Positions 1 to 8,119 of a stretch of DNA of 64,000 bases are shown one piece after another; position 1 is the first letter of the stretch, and every line of letters begins with the position of its first letter. The translations under genes and the position numbers were made by a program. The stretch lies in assembly GCA_947259405.1 (NCBI GenBank), contig CAMYLY010000007.1, positions 121,694 through 185,693 of the forward strand, written 5' to 3'. This DNA is from an uncultured Gemmatimonadales bacterium. Its GTDB lineage: Bacteria; Gemmatimonadota; Gemmatimonadetes; Gemmatimonadales; GWC2-71-9. Below the pieces are notes generated by a model. It was given only the letters and a program-made list of their open reading frames with translations. It searched no databases and was not told the DNA's origin.

Positions 1-138
1 ACGCGAAAAGGTGACACCAAGGTCTTCATTCAAAGCGACCTCGATGCGTCCCAGGGGAGAGGACACGTCGTGTCGGGCGAGGGGATGAGGGCGGTGATGG
101 AAGTGTTGGGAGACTATGCCAAAGAGCGTGCGGATTAA
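1..138 (+). CDS. C-terminal end of an unidentified protein (partial)
   Basis: The first frame is open from the window edge to a TAA stop and gives 45 residues ending in YAKERAD. The start lies outside the window. I do not recognise the family from this tail. The last codons, GCG GAT TAA, fall inside a copy of the AATCTGC-type intergenic repeat. The final residues may therefore come from the repeat rather than from the ancestral gene. The next gene is on the opposite strand, so this is a convergent 3' end. Confidence 0.5.
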   Translation, partial: TRKGDTKVFIQSDLDASQGRGHVVSGEGMRAVMEVLGDYAKERAD

Positions 139-190
139 CGAATGCAGACTAGCGACACCAAATCTGCACTCTGCAATCGGTTAATCAACA
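134..190. repeat. AATCTGC-family intergenic repeat, copy 1
   Basis: The stretch contains GATTAACGAATGCAGACTAG, then AATCTGCACTCTGCAATCGG and TTAATCA. These are the words that recur at the other junctions of the first 13 kb. It lies between two convergent genes and includes the stop codon of the left one. Confidence 0.6.
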
Positions 191-200
191 GTCTCTTTCT

Positions 201-989
201 TTACATCCCCGGTCCGGCGTAACTCTGGTTCGGCAGGAACTGATGGTGTGAGTCATCCCCACGTACCATGACGGCGGTGAGCCGAGTCTCGAGATCTTGC
301 CACTTGTCACCGGCCATATGGTTTTCGATGAGTGCCTGGAAACTCTTTTCCCCGTGATATGTGGCGGGGTCGCTGTAAGGAATCACGAACATGTAGCGGG
401 CTTCGCCGTACCGGACGACGTTCCCCCAGACTGGGTAGGGGTACTCGATTTCCTTCCAGAACGCGACAATGTCGCCCATCACCGCGCTCATCTCCTGCTG
501 TGCCGACATGGTGGATTTGGCCCACACTTCGAAGACGTGCACGTATTGAGGCGGTGTGGTGGACTCGTAGCCTTCTGGTTGGTATGTCCACGCCGGCAGG
601 CCCTGGTGGATCTCGTTCCAACTTCGCGAGATCTCCATCCCTTCCATGGCCTGGAACGCTTCCATGAGCGGACCCTCACCCGGGGTGCCCGCGAACTGCT
701 TCATCCAATGATCGGGATCATCCAATTCGGCCCGATTGAATGCGCCGACGATAGTGATCGTATTCTGCTTCTGCCACATCGTCCATCCGTACTCCGCGGG
801 CAATCCGGCTTTCTTGGCCGCCTCCGTCACCTGGGTCGCAACCTCCATGAAGTGCGGGAGATGGGATGCTTCGATCTCCCAGGTCGTGACTGACGCCATT
901 TGTCCGAGTTCCTGGCCTTGGGCCACGAGCGGGCCGGGACCGACAACCACCGCCGCGAGTAGGAACGGGAGGGTTAAACGCGTTTTCAT
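201..989 (-). CDS. Secreted protein of unknown function, ABM-like ferredoxin fold suspected
   Basis: The product has 262 residues. A clear Sec signal peptide (MKTRLTLPFLLAAVVVGPGP, cleavage near VAQGQ) indicates export to the periplasm. The start is fixed by a strong ribosome-binding site (AAAGGAGG) five bases before the ATG. The mature part is rich in Trp, Met and His, and seems to hold two similar halves, each with an 'F(M/E)V.A......A' opening and a Trp-rich core, as in tandem dimeric alpha-beta barrel domains. No catalytic motif is visible. Proteins like this are usually annotated as hypothetical. The fold suggestion is inference. It stands alone between convergent and divergent neighbours, with repeats on both sides. 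Confidence 0.75.
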   Translation of the reverse strand: MKTRLTLPFLLAAVVVGPGPLVAQGQELGQMASVTTWEIEASHLPHFMEVATQVTEAAKKAGLPAEYGWTMWQKQNTITIVGAFNRAELDDPDHWMKQFAGTPGEGPLMEAFQAMEGMEISRSWNEIHQGLPAWTYQPEGYESTTPPQYVHVFEVWAKSTMSAQQEMSAVMGDIVAFWKEIEYPYPVWGNVVRYGEARYMFVIPYSDPATYHGEKSFQALIENHMAGDKWQDLETRLTAVMVRGDDSHHQFLPNQSYAGPGM

Positions 990-1053
990 GGGACCTCCTT
1001 TGTCGCGCGTCTATGCGTGAAGGTAGTGGACGGACCTAGGGGTTCAAGCGCCA

Positions 1054-1099
1054 CCGATCTGCATAGCGGTTAATCTGCAATTGTTGATCTGCAATTCTT
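1054..1099. repeat. AATCTGC-family intergenic repeat, copy 2
   Basis: Three units, GATCTGCATAG, TAATCTGCAATTG and GATCTGCAATT, stand head to tail in the gap between two divergent genes. Here the element is 5' to both genes, so it is not only a 3'-end element. Confidence 0.6.
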
Positions 1100-1178
1100 C
1101 ACATCTCCTTCAGAATCCCCCTCCGATGTTTACAGATCCAATCGATAGACTCTGAAGGTGAATCCCGAGGAGGTCAGG

Positions 1179-3276
1179 ATGCTGAAGAGAGCGATACTTG
1201 CACTAGGTGGAGGGGCCGTGCTGCTATCTGTTGGTGCCTGCTCGCGGGCGACCACGACGCATCAGGCAGCGATGCCCCTTGCGATGCCGGTGGATACGGT
1301 GGTTGTTGCCCAAGCGGACATGGTTGCCGCGCTGGAACCGGGCCGGTTCGATCTGGGAAAGATGTGGACCTTCGAGAATGCGCCTGTGGCGTACTTCCAG
1401 GAGGCGTACGACTTCACCGCGACCGACGAGTGGCTCGAACACGTCCGCATGGCCTCGCTACGCCTGCCCAATTGCACGGCGTCGTTCGTGTCGCCTAACG
1501 GCTTGGTGCTGACCAACCATCATTGCGCTCGGGGCTCGACCTCACGGGTGACCCGGGAAGGCGAGGACCTGCTGACGAATGGGTTTTTTGCCGAGACGCT
1601 TGAGGATGAGCGTCGTGTCCCGGGACTGTGGGTCGACCAAATGGTGACCATGCAGGACGTGACGCCGTTGGTGCTGGACGCCGTCGATCCGGCGGTGCGT
1701 GGTGCCGAGTTCATCGCGCAACGGGAGGCGCGCGCCGAAGCGGTGGGCGACAGTGCCAGTGCCGCGACGGGACTCCGTTGCACGATCACCTCGCTCTACC
1801 AGGGTGGCAAGTACTCGCTCTACTGCTTCAAGCGATACGAGGACGTACGGTTGGTGTTCGTTCCCGAATTGCAGATCGGGTACTTCGGCGGGGACTACGA
1901 CAACTTCACTTACCCGCGCTATGTCGTGGACGCCTCGTTCTTGCGCGTCTACGAAAACGGGCGACCGTATCAACCCGAGTTCCACTTTGGCTGGAGCGAG
2001 GCGGGGGCGCAGGTGGATGACGCGGTGTTCGTGATCGGGAACCCGGGCTCGACCGAGCGGCTCAGCACGATGGCGCAGCTTGAGTTCGCCCGTGATTTCC
2101 GCGAGCCGTTCACGATTCGCTTGCTAGAGAGCCGCACCACGATTCTCGAGCACTTCATGGATCATCACCCCGAGACGAGGCCCCAGTACATCAACCAGTG
2201 GTTCGGGTGGATGAACAGTCTCAAGCTCTACCGCGGGCGCGAGAGGGCGCTGAACAATCCCGAGATCATGGGACGGAAGCTCGGTTTCGAGCAGCAGTTC
2301 CAAAGTGCCGTCATGCAGGACCCCAAGCTCGCCGCGACATATGAAGACGTGTGGGACGAGATCGCAGATATTCGGGCAGCGATGGCGGAGGTATATCCCG
2401 CCGTCGTGGCATTCAACTTCAATGGATCGACCCGGTCGCGAACCCTCGCGACGGCGGCTGGCATGTTGCAATACGCCACCGCCGTTCAACAGGGTGCGTC
2501 CGGCGATGAGCTGGACCAATTCCGTGCCCAGCTCGAAGCGCGCGAGATCGACACGCGCGAGTGATCCGTTCGTCACCGCAGCTCTGAATGGTATGGAGCC
2601 TGAGCCAGCCGCCTGGGCCATCATTGAAGGGTCGCCCTGGGTGACCGATCTGAACGCACGTCAAGCGTTATTGGATGATCCCGCACGCTGCCTCGCCAGC
2701 GACGACCCGGCGTTCACGCTCGTACGATCCGTCCTGCCGCGTTTCCAGGAGGCCGGCAGTCGATTCAATGCCCTTCAGGCGGACGAGGCGTTACTCAACG
2801 CGCAGCTCGCCCGCGCGCTGTTCGACGTCTACGGCACCGATCTCCCACCTGATGCGACGTTCACGTTGCGCATTGCCGACGGTGTGGTCGCCCCGTACGA
2901 CTACAACGGCACCAAGGCACCACCGTGGACCACGTTCTACGGCATGTACGACCGCTATTACTCGCATCTCGGCACCCCCGAGTGGACGCTGCCGGATCGC
3001 TGGCTCGAACCGCCAGCGGATTTTGACATGAGCACGCCACTCAACATGGTGTCGACCAACGACATCACCGGCGGCAATTCGGGGAGCCCGGTCATCAACA
3101 CCGACCTTGAGGTCGTGGGGCTGATCTTCGACAGCAACATCGAGGGCCTGTCCGGGGACTTCATCTACACGACCGATGTCGCGCGGTCGGTGTCGGTGCG
3201 CGCCGAGGGAATTCTCGAGGCTCTGCGACACATGTATCGGGTGGAGCGGATCGTGAGCGAGCTGGCTGGTAGATAG
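1179..3276 (+). pseudogene. S46 family dipeptidyl-peptidase (DPP7/DPP11-like), split by a one-base insertion
   Basis: Both frames together encode about 700 residues, the usual length of S46 serine exopeptidases, which release dipeptides from peptide N-termini in the periplasm. The first part carries a lipoprotein signal (lipobox SVGAC), the TNHHC histidine motif near residue 114 and the GGDYDNFTYPR aspartate region. It ends at TGA 2562-2564. The second part, in the +1 frame, carries the serine motif GGNSGSP. Removing T2562 turns GAG-TGA into GAG-GAT and restores a continuous reading (..REIDTRE-DPFVTAALNG). The start at 1179 has GAGGAGGT five bases upstream and is better than the GTG at 1158. 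The residue after FD in VGLIFDSNIE, where DPP7 has Gly and DPP11 has Arg, appears to be Ser, so specificity is unclear. The insertion may be a real mutation or a sequence error. Confidence 0.85.
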
Positions 3277-3287
3277 CTGGGATCGCG

Positions 3288-3338
3288 GGGAGCGAATGGC
3301 AGATTGACGATAATCGTCAATCTGTCATCTTCGCTCCC
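3288..3338. terminator. Long palindrome between convergent genes, probable bidirectional terminator
   Basis: CAGATTGACGAT and ATCGTCAATCTG form perfect 12-bp arms around a single A at 3312. Outer arms GGGAGCGAA and TTCGCTCCC extend the stem after a short internal bulge. The right arm includes the last codons and stop of the minus-strand kinase (W-W-E-R-R-stop). There is no long T-run. The core words match the AATCTGC repeat family, so this is also a palindromic repeat copy. Confidence 0.6.
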
Positions 3339-4860
3339 ACCAGGCCGCTGCCCGCTCGGCGGTCCACGGTTCATCCAATCCAATACCGCGAAGCGTGGCG
3401 GCCAAGGATGTGGCGTCGGGTCGTTGTTCGGGTTTCTTGGCAAGACAGGCGAGCACAGCCCGTTCGAGGGCCGGGGGAACAGACAGCTCGCTTCGTTCAC
3501 TCGGTGGTACCGGTGGATCATGAACGTGCGCCACCAACATCGCATTTGCGTTGTTCGCGTCGAACACCGCACATCCGGTCAGCAACCAGTACGCCACGCA
3601 TCCCAACGAGTAGATGTCGGAACGTCCGTCCACTGGCTCACCGAGCGCCTGCTCCGGCGCCATGTAGGATGGTGTACCGGCGGCGTGGTCCGCTCGGGTC
3701 AGCACGAGGTCGCCGTCCACGCGTGTGTCCAGCCGATGTTTCACGAGACCGAAGTCGAGCACCTTGACGAAATCGTGCTTGAATGCTACCCGGCACAACA
3801 CGATGTTGGCGGGCTTGATATCCCGGTGGACCAAGCCTCGACGGTGTGCCTCCTCCAGTGATGCGCATACCTGGAGCAGGACATGCACGACGCGGCCGGC
3901 GGGGAGGGGACCGTGGCCTTCCACGAGCGTTTCCAGGTCGGTCCCTTCCAGTAGCTCCATCACATAGTAGATGGTGCCATCGTCGGCGACGCCAAAATCA
4001 TAGAGCTCGACCGTATGCGGTGATTGCAGCGTTGCGGTCGCCTGGGCTTCACGTTCGAACCGCGCCACGGCTTCGTCGTAGCTATGGGTGGTGAACGCGT
4101 CCTTGCGGATCAGCTTGACCGCCGCGGGGCGCGCGAGCAGGTGGTGCGACGCACGCCACACATCGCCCATGCCGCCGTGTCCGATCCGCTCATCGAGGTG
4201 ATAGCTTCCCAGACGGTGGGCTTCACGCACTTGCTCACCCAATCCGTGCACGATTCGGACAATGACGTATCCGGCCAACACGGTCCCCGCATATGGCGTG
4301 ACGAAGATAAGGACGAACTCGGTTGTCGGCAGGGGAGGGGCCGCCCCGTCGGCTACGGATCCCAGATAGATCAGTGGAACCGACGCCATAGAGACGGTGA
4401 GCGCAATCAACGCCTGCCATGGTACCGCCGGGACGAGTACGGTGTAGGTCAGCACCCAGATCACGACGATCGAAATACCAACCACGTCTCGACTCATGTA
4501 TTCAGCAGGAATGCGTTCGAATGCGCCGAAGTACTGTACGCCCGCGAGTCCAAAACTCATGACGACTTCGTAGACCAGGCCAATTGTGATGATTGTTGTG
4601 GGAGGCAGTGTCCCATGGGCGGCCACGAGATACACCGCAAGCGAAGACAACACGACTATCGACGCAGGGCCCCATTGCCAGGGGCTCGCAAACTCCGACG
4701 CGAAGTCGCCCGAGACGGTGATGCTGCCGATCCAGACGATCAAGAAAGCCGACCCCAACACCGCGCTGACGAATCGGATCCGCCTGACGGTACGAACGTC
4801 CGGGTCGGCAGTCGCCAGGCGCGACGGCTCGAAAGTGCGGGGGCCGCTCGGCGTCGTCAT
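3325..4860 (-). CDS. Membrane Ser/Thr protein kinase (N-terminal membrane domain, C-terminal kinase)
   Basis: The product has 511 residues. The first ~220 hold about six hydrophobic segments (from FVSAVLGSAFLIVWIG to TPYAGTVLAGYVIVRIVHGL). A Hanks-type kinase domain follows: glycine loop GHGGMGDVW, catalytic loop HRDIKPANI, metal loop DFG and APE-like YMAPEQAL. All catalytic residues are present. The order is the reverse of the common kinase-then-membrane-helix layout, so the membrane part probably senses or anchors while the kinase faces the cytoplasm. I chose ATG 4860 because the open frame upstream runs through repeat sequence. Its stop lies inside the palindrome shared with the S46 gene. 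The substrate is unknown. Confidence 0.85.
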   Translation of the reverse strand: MTTPSGPRTFEPSRLATADPDVRTVRRIRFVSAVLGSAFLIVWIGSITVSGDFASEFASPWQWGPASIVVLSSLAVYLVAAHGTLPPTTIITIGLVYEVVMSFGLAGVQYFGAFERIPAEYMSRDVVGISIVVIWVLTYTVLVPAVPWQALIALTVSMASVPLIYLGSVADGAAPPLPTTEFVLIFVTPYAGTVLAGYVIVRIVHGLGEQVREAHRLGSYHLDERIGHGGMGDVWRASHHLLARPAAVKLIRKDAFTTHSYDEAVARFEREAQATATLQSPHTVELYDFGVADDGTIYYVMELLEGTDLETLVEGHGPLPAGRVVHVLLQVCASLEEAHRRGLVHRDIKPANIVLCRVAFKHDFVKVLDFGLVKHRLDTRVDGDLVLTRADHAAGTPSYMAPEQALGEPVDGRSDIYSLGCVAYWLLTGCAVFDANNANAMLVAHVHDPPVPPSERSELSVPPALERAVLACLAKKPEQRPDATSLAATLRGIGLDEPWTAERAAAWWERR

Positions 4861-4917
4861 TCGCCGGACTGTGAGTCTCCCTGCCGAGGGATGGATGGCA
4901 GATGAACGAAAGTAGAT

Positions 4918-4980
4918 GAGCGATTGCAGATTGGGCACTGCTCAATCTGCAACCGCAATCGCCAATCGTTAATCTGCGAT
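4918..4980. repeat. AATCTGC-family intergenic repeat, copy 4 (hairpin form)
   Basis: GCAGATTG (4926-4933) and CAATCTGC (4943-4950) form an inverted pair, flanked by outer GCGATTG and CAATCGC. Further units, CAATCGTTAATCTGCG, follow on the right. It lies between two minus-strand genes. Confidence 0.65.
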
Positions 4981-4984
4981 CCTT

Positions 4985-5259
4985 CTACGGTCCTGTCGGC
5001 ACGCGCGAGGCAAACGGATCCTCGCGCGAATCGCAGAACGCACACCGCATGTCGGGATCCTCGAAGAACCCGAAGTTCCCACAGAACTCGAACTCGTCGG
5101 CACGACAGGTGATGTCACAATCGCCCGATGCCGCACAATTGGTGCAGATGTTTCCCGGGCACGACTCGAGACCGCCGCCGCACGCCGTGACGCCATAGGC
5201 CGCAACCACTGTGAGGATGAACTTGCCGCGAGAACCCGGAGCAGCTTCGTATAACGCAC
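4985..5259 (-). pseudogene. Small Cys-rich lipoprotein, frameshifted in its signal peptide
   Basis: The downstream frame (GTG 5209 to stop) encodes VVAAYGVTACGGG and then a domain with eight more cysteines (pairs such as CTNC and CAFC), which suggests a small disulfide-bonded or metal-binding surface protein. The signal peptide is truncated in this frame. A GTG at 5259 with an excellent upstream site (GGGGAGG) begins MRYTKLLRVLA in another frame. Adding one base in the GCGGC run near 5225-5230 joins the two as MRYTKLLRVLAGKFILTV.., a textbook lipoprotein signal of 91 residues in all. The gene is therefore decayed by one base, or the sequence has an error. The function is unknown. Confidence 0.5.
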
Positions 5260-5598
5260 ATCCACCTCCCCTCGTCTTGCGGGCGGTGGGCGGCCGAAGG
5301 GGGGAAGCCGGACCACGCGACCCGCTCTCTCGGCTAAGGTAGACCTTCCAGACAGAGGCGGCAACATCGCTCGAGGCCCGCTTGTGGCGCTGTGGTTGCT
5401 CCTCACCGCCAGGGCGCAGATCTTCTCACCTTGGATTTCAGCGTGACTCGCAACGGCTCATTGTGGCGTTGGGCCGGACCGATATTGCGGTAGGGATGAT
5501 TGGGCTGCTAGCGAACGCTCGAGCAACTGAACGTGTTCATACGCCTGGCCCTCGCGGACGCGAGATGACGGGGGTGACAGACAGGTGCGAACGGCAGG
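5260..5598. other. Gap without a recognisable gene
   Basis: I find no convincing coding frame on either strand. A plus-strand open frame (5382-5648) has no homology I recognise, no ribosome-binding site, and runs into the repeat. A small palindrome CTCGCGGACGCGAG is the only local structure. Confidence 0.4.
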
Positions 5599-5661
5599 CT
5601 AACGATTGTGGAGTGCAGATTGCTCGGTGTACAAACTGCACTCGTTAGTCTGTAGTCGTTA
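5599..5661. repeat. AATCTGC-family intergenic repeat, copy 5 (hairpin form)
   Basis: CTAACGA with GAGTGCAG on the left pairs with CTGCACTC and TCGTTAG on the right (5599-5648). The unit GTCTGTAGTCGTTAATCC follows and contains the stop codon of the minus-strand hydrolase. Read on the minus strand, its GGATTAACGACTACAGACTA closely matches copy 1. Confidence 0.7.
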
Positions 5662-6726
5662 ATCCCGCAATCCGCGTCGCGTCACGATCACGTTCGCATT
5701 CGCGAAGATCTGCGCCAGCTCTTCAGGCCGCAGTGGTAGCGCCATCTCGAGAAGCCGAGCGTTCTGATCGATCTTGAGCCGCACGTCCCGGGTTGGCGGC
5801 CAAGACGGCCAATCGGTCGCAAAGACCACGCGCTCGAGGCCGATCTGTCGGATGCGCTCGGCCAGTGTCTGGTTGCTCTCGCGGACCTGGCGGGCGAGTG
5901 CAGTATCCGCTCCGGCCGCTTCTGGTTGGAAGACGACCGCGGCTACATCGAAGGTGATCATCTGCGGGTTGAGCCGCCCGTCTGCAAGCGCTTCCGCGAA
6001 CACGCCAAGTGCAGCATCCGTCGACGAGTCGTACCCTCCCCATCCCGCCATGTGGGCAATCTGCACTGGAAGCCGAGGCGCTTGCGAGAGCACGTCGCGC
6101 ACGAAGATCCGCGCGTCCTCGGCTTCATACTCCTCCCCATTGCGGACGTGGACGACCGTGGGGAGCTGAAGTCGCTGTAGGTTCTGGAAGACCGAGGCAA
6201 GCCGCGCGACGTGCGCAGGGTCGCGCAGGTCAACGTCCGAGTTGGCTAAGTGGAGCTTGAGGGCGCGGAGCCGCGGGTCGTCGGCGCAGCGCTCAATCTC
6301 TTCGAACGCGTAGTCCGCGAGCGGGTTCACCGAGCATGCGCCAATGAGGCGGTCTGGGAACATCGCCACCTGCTCGGCGACATGATCGTTCTCGGCTTTG
6401 ACCTTGGCGTATTCGTCCTCGAGCTCGAGGAGTGGCGAGCCGAACATGTAGGCAATCGAGAGCACAACACCCCGTTCGACCGAAGCTGCGTCCAGCGCGG
6501 CGATGGCCTCGTCGGCAGTCGTCGCCAACTTGACCTCGTCTGGTCGTCCGCCACCGAGCAGACGCTCCATCTCCTTTTGCAGGTCCGCGCCAGCCGTACT
6601 GCGAATATGGAGATGATGCTCGGCGGCTCGCGCGTACTGTCCAGGCGAAGAAGAAGGGACGGTGGCGGCAGCGGCAGAAAGCACCGCGGCGGTGACGACC
6701 GTTGCGAGTTTAGATTTGCGGTTCAT
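5659..6726 (-). CDS. Secreted amidohydrolase-2 family metal-dependent hydrolase
   Basis: The product has 355 residues with a Sec signal peptide (MNRKSKLATVVTAAVLSAAA). Features of the amidohydrolase-2 TIM barrel are visible in order: an early H-H-L-H-I element near residue 38, VVHVRNG, the QIAHMAGWGG histidine strand and the ATDWPSWPP aspartate near the end. This family hydrolyses or decarboxylates small cyclic or aromatic substrates using one metal ion. The export signal is unusual, since many members are cytoplasmic. The substrate cannot be told from sequence. The C-terminus (RRGLRD-stop) is partly encoded by the adjoining repeat. Confidence 0.8.
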   Translation of the reverse strand: MNRKSKLATVVTAAVLSAAAATVPSSSPGQYARAAEHHLHIRSTAGADLQKEMERLLGGGRPDEVKLATTADEAIAALDAASVERGVVLSIAYMFGSPLLELEDEYAKVKAENDHVAEQVAMFPDRLIGACSVNPLADYAFEEIERCADDPRLRALKLHLANSDVDLRDPAHVARLASVFQNLQRLQLPTVVHVRNGEEYEAEDARIFVRDVLSQAPRLPVQIAHMAGWGGYDSSTDAALGVFAEALADGRLNPQMITFDVAAVVFQPEAAGADTALARQVRESNQTLAERIRQIGLERVVFATDWPSWPPTRDVRLKIDQNARLLEMALPLRPEELAQIFANANVIVTRRGLRD

Positions 6727-6798
6727 ACCGGCTGTGGGTGCGTACTAATGGTTGAGATGCCGGGATGTGGCCATTGGTCGCAACAGAAGCGATCCATC

Positions 6799-6826
6799 TA
6801 ATCGGCAATTGTCAATCTGCAATCAT
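6799..6826. repeat. AATCTGC-family intergenic repeat, copy 6
   Basis: TAATCGGCAATTGTCAATCT with GCAATC lies directly at the stop codon (TCA 6823-6825) of the minus-strand esterase. It is the shortest clean copy. Confidence 0.55.
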
Positions 6827-8007
6827 CTCCCCATCTTCTCCTGAACCCGCTCCAGATTAGCGCAGTATACGGCCATGTTCACGTGGTTCGTCTCACGGCC
6901 CAACGCGCACGCCCGTTCGTAATTGGCTCGGGCGTCCTCGAGTCGTCCGGCCGCGTCGTAGGCGTCGCCCCGGCTATCGTAGACGTTGGCGGACGATGGA
7001 TACACCTCCACGTTGCGCTGGAACACAGCGATGGCCTCATCAGCCTTGTTCTGGCCCAGCAAGCGATACCCCATGCTGTTGACGGAAGCTTCGGGGGTGA
7101 TAATCTCGTAGCCGAACTGCTCGGAGATCGCGGAATAGTGGGCGTCGAGAGCTTCCAGTCCACCCTCGTCGAAGAGTGCGCCCGGATTGTCGAGGCGCCA
7201 GTCGGCGTACAGCGACTCCAGTGCATTGTAGGTGGTCCGATGGGGGATGGACCCGTGCGTTTCCTCCTCCATGTAATCGAAGTGCCACGTGAATCCGTCG
7301 GGCGCGTGCTCTTCGAGGATGCCGGCCAATCCCCACGCTCCCGCCAGCATGCGACCGCCCTCGTTGCCGACAGTCATGTACAGATATCCCTCGCCGTCCG
7401 GACGAACGTCGAAGAACGCCTCGGCCTTGGCTAGCAGCGCCTTGTTGTCCCACCAGAGGCTCGGGCTTATGGCGATATAGGCATTGAAGACCTCGGGTCG
7501 CGTCAGCAAGGCGTGTACCGCGAACAGGCCGCCAAACGAATGGCCCACCAGCACGTTGTACGGGGCAGTGCGATAGTTGGCCTCGACAAACGGCATCAGC
7601 TCGTCGGCGATGAACGCCAGGAAGTCGTCGGCGCCGCCGGCCGTAGGGAAGTTCTCATCTGGAGACGAGAGGGCAGGTGTGAGGTCGCGCGTGCGATCAG
7701 TATTGGGCAGGGCGACAACGATCATCGGCGACATGTAACCAATGCTCGACAGAAACTGGATGACGCCAGCCGTATGTAGAAAGTGCGCGTTACCATCGAG
7801 CAGGTAAAGCACGGGGTACGCGGTGGATGTTTGGTCGGCGCCATCCGGAAGGTGGACGAATACGGGGCGGTCTTCCCCGAGGATCTTGGAGTGGATCGTG
7901 ACTTGCTCGCCTGCAACGATCGGCGTCGGCTCGGCATTTTGCGCGACGCCTGCAGCCGGGAGCGCTAAGAGTATGCAAATCGAAAGCGGGAGGGAGATTC
8001 GATTCAT
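6823..8007 (-). CDS. Secreted IroE/Fes-type esterase with C-terminal TPR
   Basis: The product has 394 residues. Residues 1-22 are a Sec signal peptide (MNRISLPLSICILLALPAAG). The alpha/beta hydrolase domain has the esterase-D/enterochelin-esterase layout: YPVLYLLDGN, nucleophile elbow GHSFGG (Ser near residue 157), AISPSLWW and a late His in EETHGSIPH. The C-terminal ~100 residues contain TPR-like repeats (LLGQNKADEAIAVFQRNVEVYP). Members hydrolyse esters of siderophores or small acyl esters; the true substrate is unknown. I chose ATG 8007 because it has AAGGG upstream and opens the signal peptide. The open frame continues upstream only as antisense of the next gene. Confidence 0.85.
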   Translation of the reverse strand: MNRISLPLSICILLALPAAGVAQNAEPTPIVAGEQVTIHSKILGEDRPVFVHLPDGADQTSTAYPVLYLLDGNAHFLHTAGVIQFLSSIGYMSPMIVVALPNTDRTRDLTPALSSPDENFPTAGGADDFLAFIADELMPFVEANYRTAPYNVLVGHSFGGLFAVHALLTRPEVFNAYIAISPSLWWDNKALLAKAEAFFDVRPDGEGYLYMTVGNEGGRMLAGAWGLAGILEEHAPDGFTWHFDYMEEETHGSIPHRTTYNALESLYADWRLDNPGALFDEGGLEALDAHYSAISEQFGYEIITPEASVNSMGYRLLGQNKADEAIAVFQRNVEVYPSSANVYDSRGDAYDAAGRLEDARANYERACALGRETNHVNMAVYCANLERVQEKMGR

Positions 8008-8119
8008 CGGTTTGCCCTTGTCAGGACCCTGGTTGATTGGAGACTCAGGTTCTACCACAACGTCCGGTTCGCGTTCCACCACCGCGGCCTGCGCCAATGC
8101 GCAATCGTTCCCCTGCAGT

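Noticed and set aside
297..893. 198-codon plus-strand open frame at the left end
   Set aside because: It is antisense of the secreted protein with a strong ribosome-binding site and signal peptide, and is composition-biased.
2550..2580. Programmed ribosomal frameshift in the S46 gene
   Set aside because: No slippery heptamer or Shine-Dalgarno-like stimulator precedes the TGA. A simple one-base insertion explains it better.
4024..4905. 293-codon plus-strand open frame opposite the membrane kinase
   Set aside because: It is antisense of clear kinase motifs and a membrane domain, and shows shadow composition.
5382..5648. 88-codon plus-strand open frame in the 5.3-5.6 kb gap
   Set aside because: It has no ribosome-binding site or recognisable motif, and it ends in the repeat hairpin.
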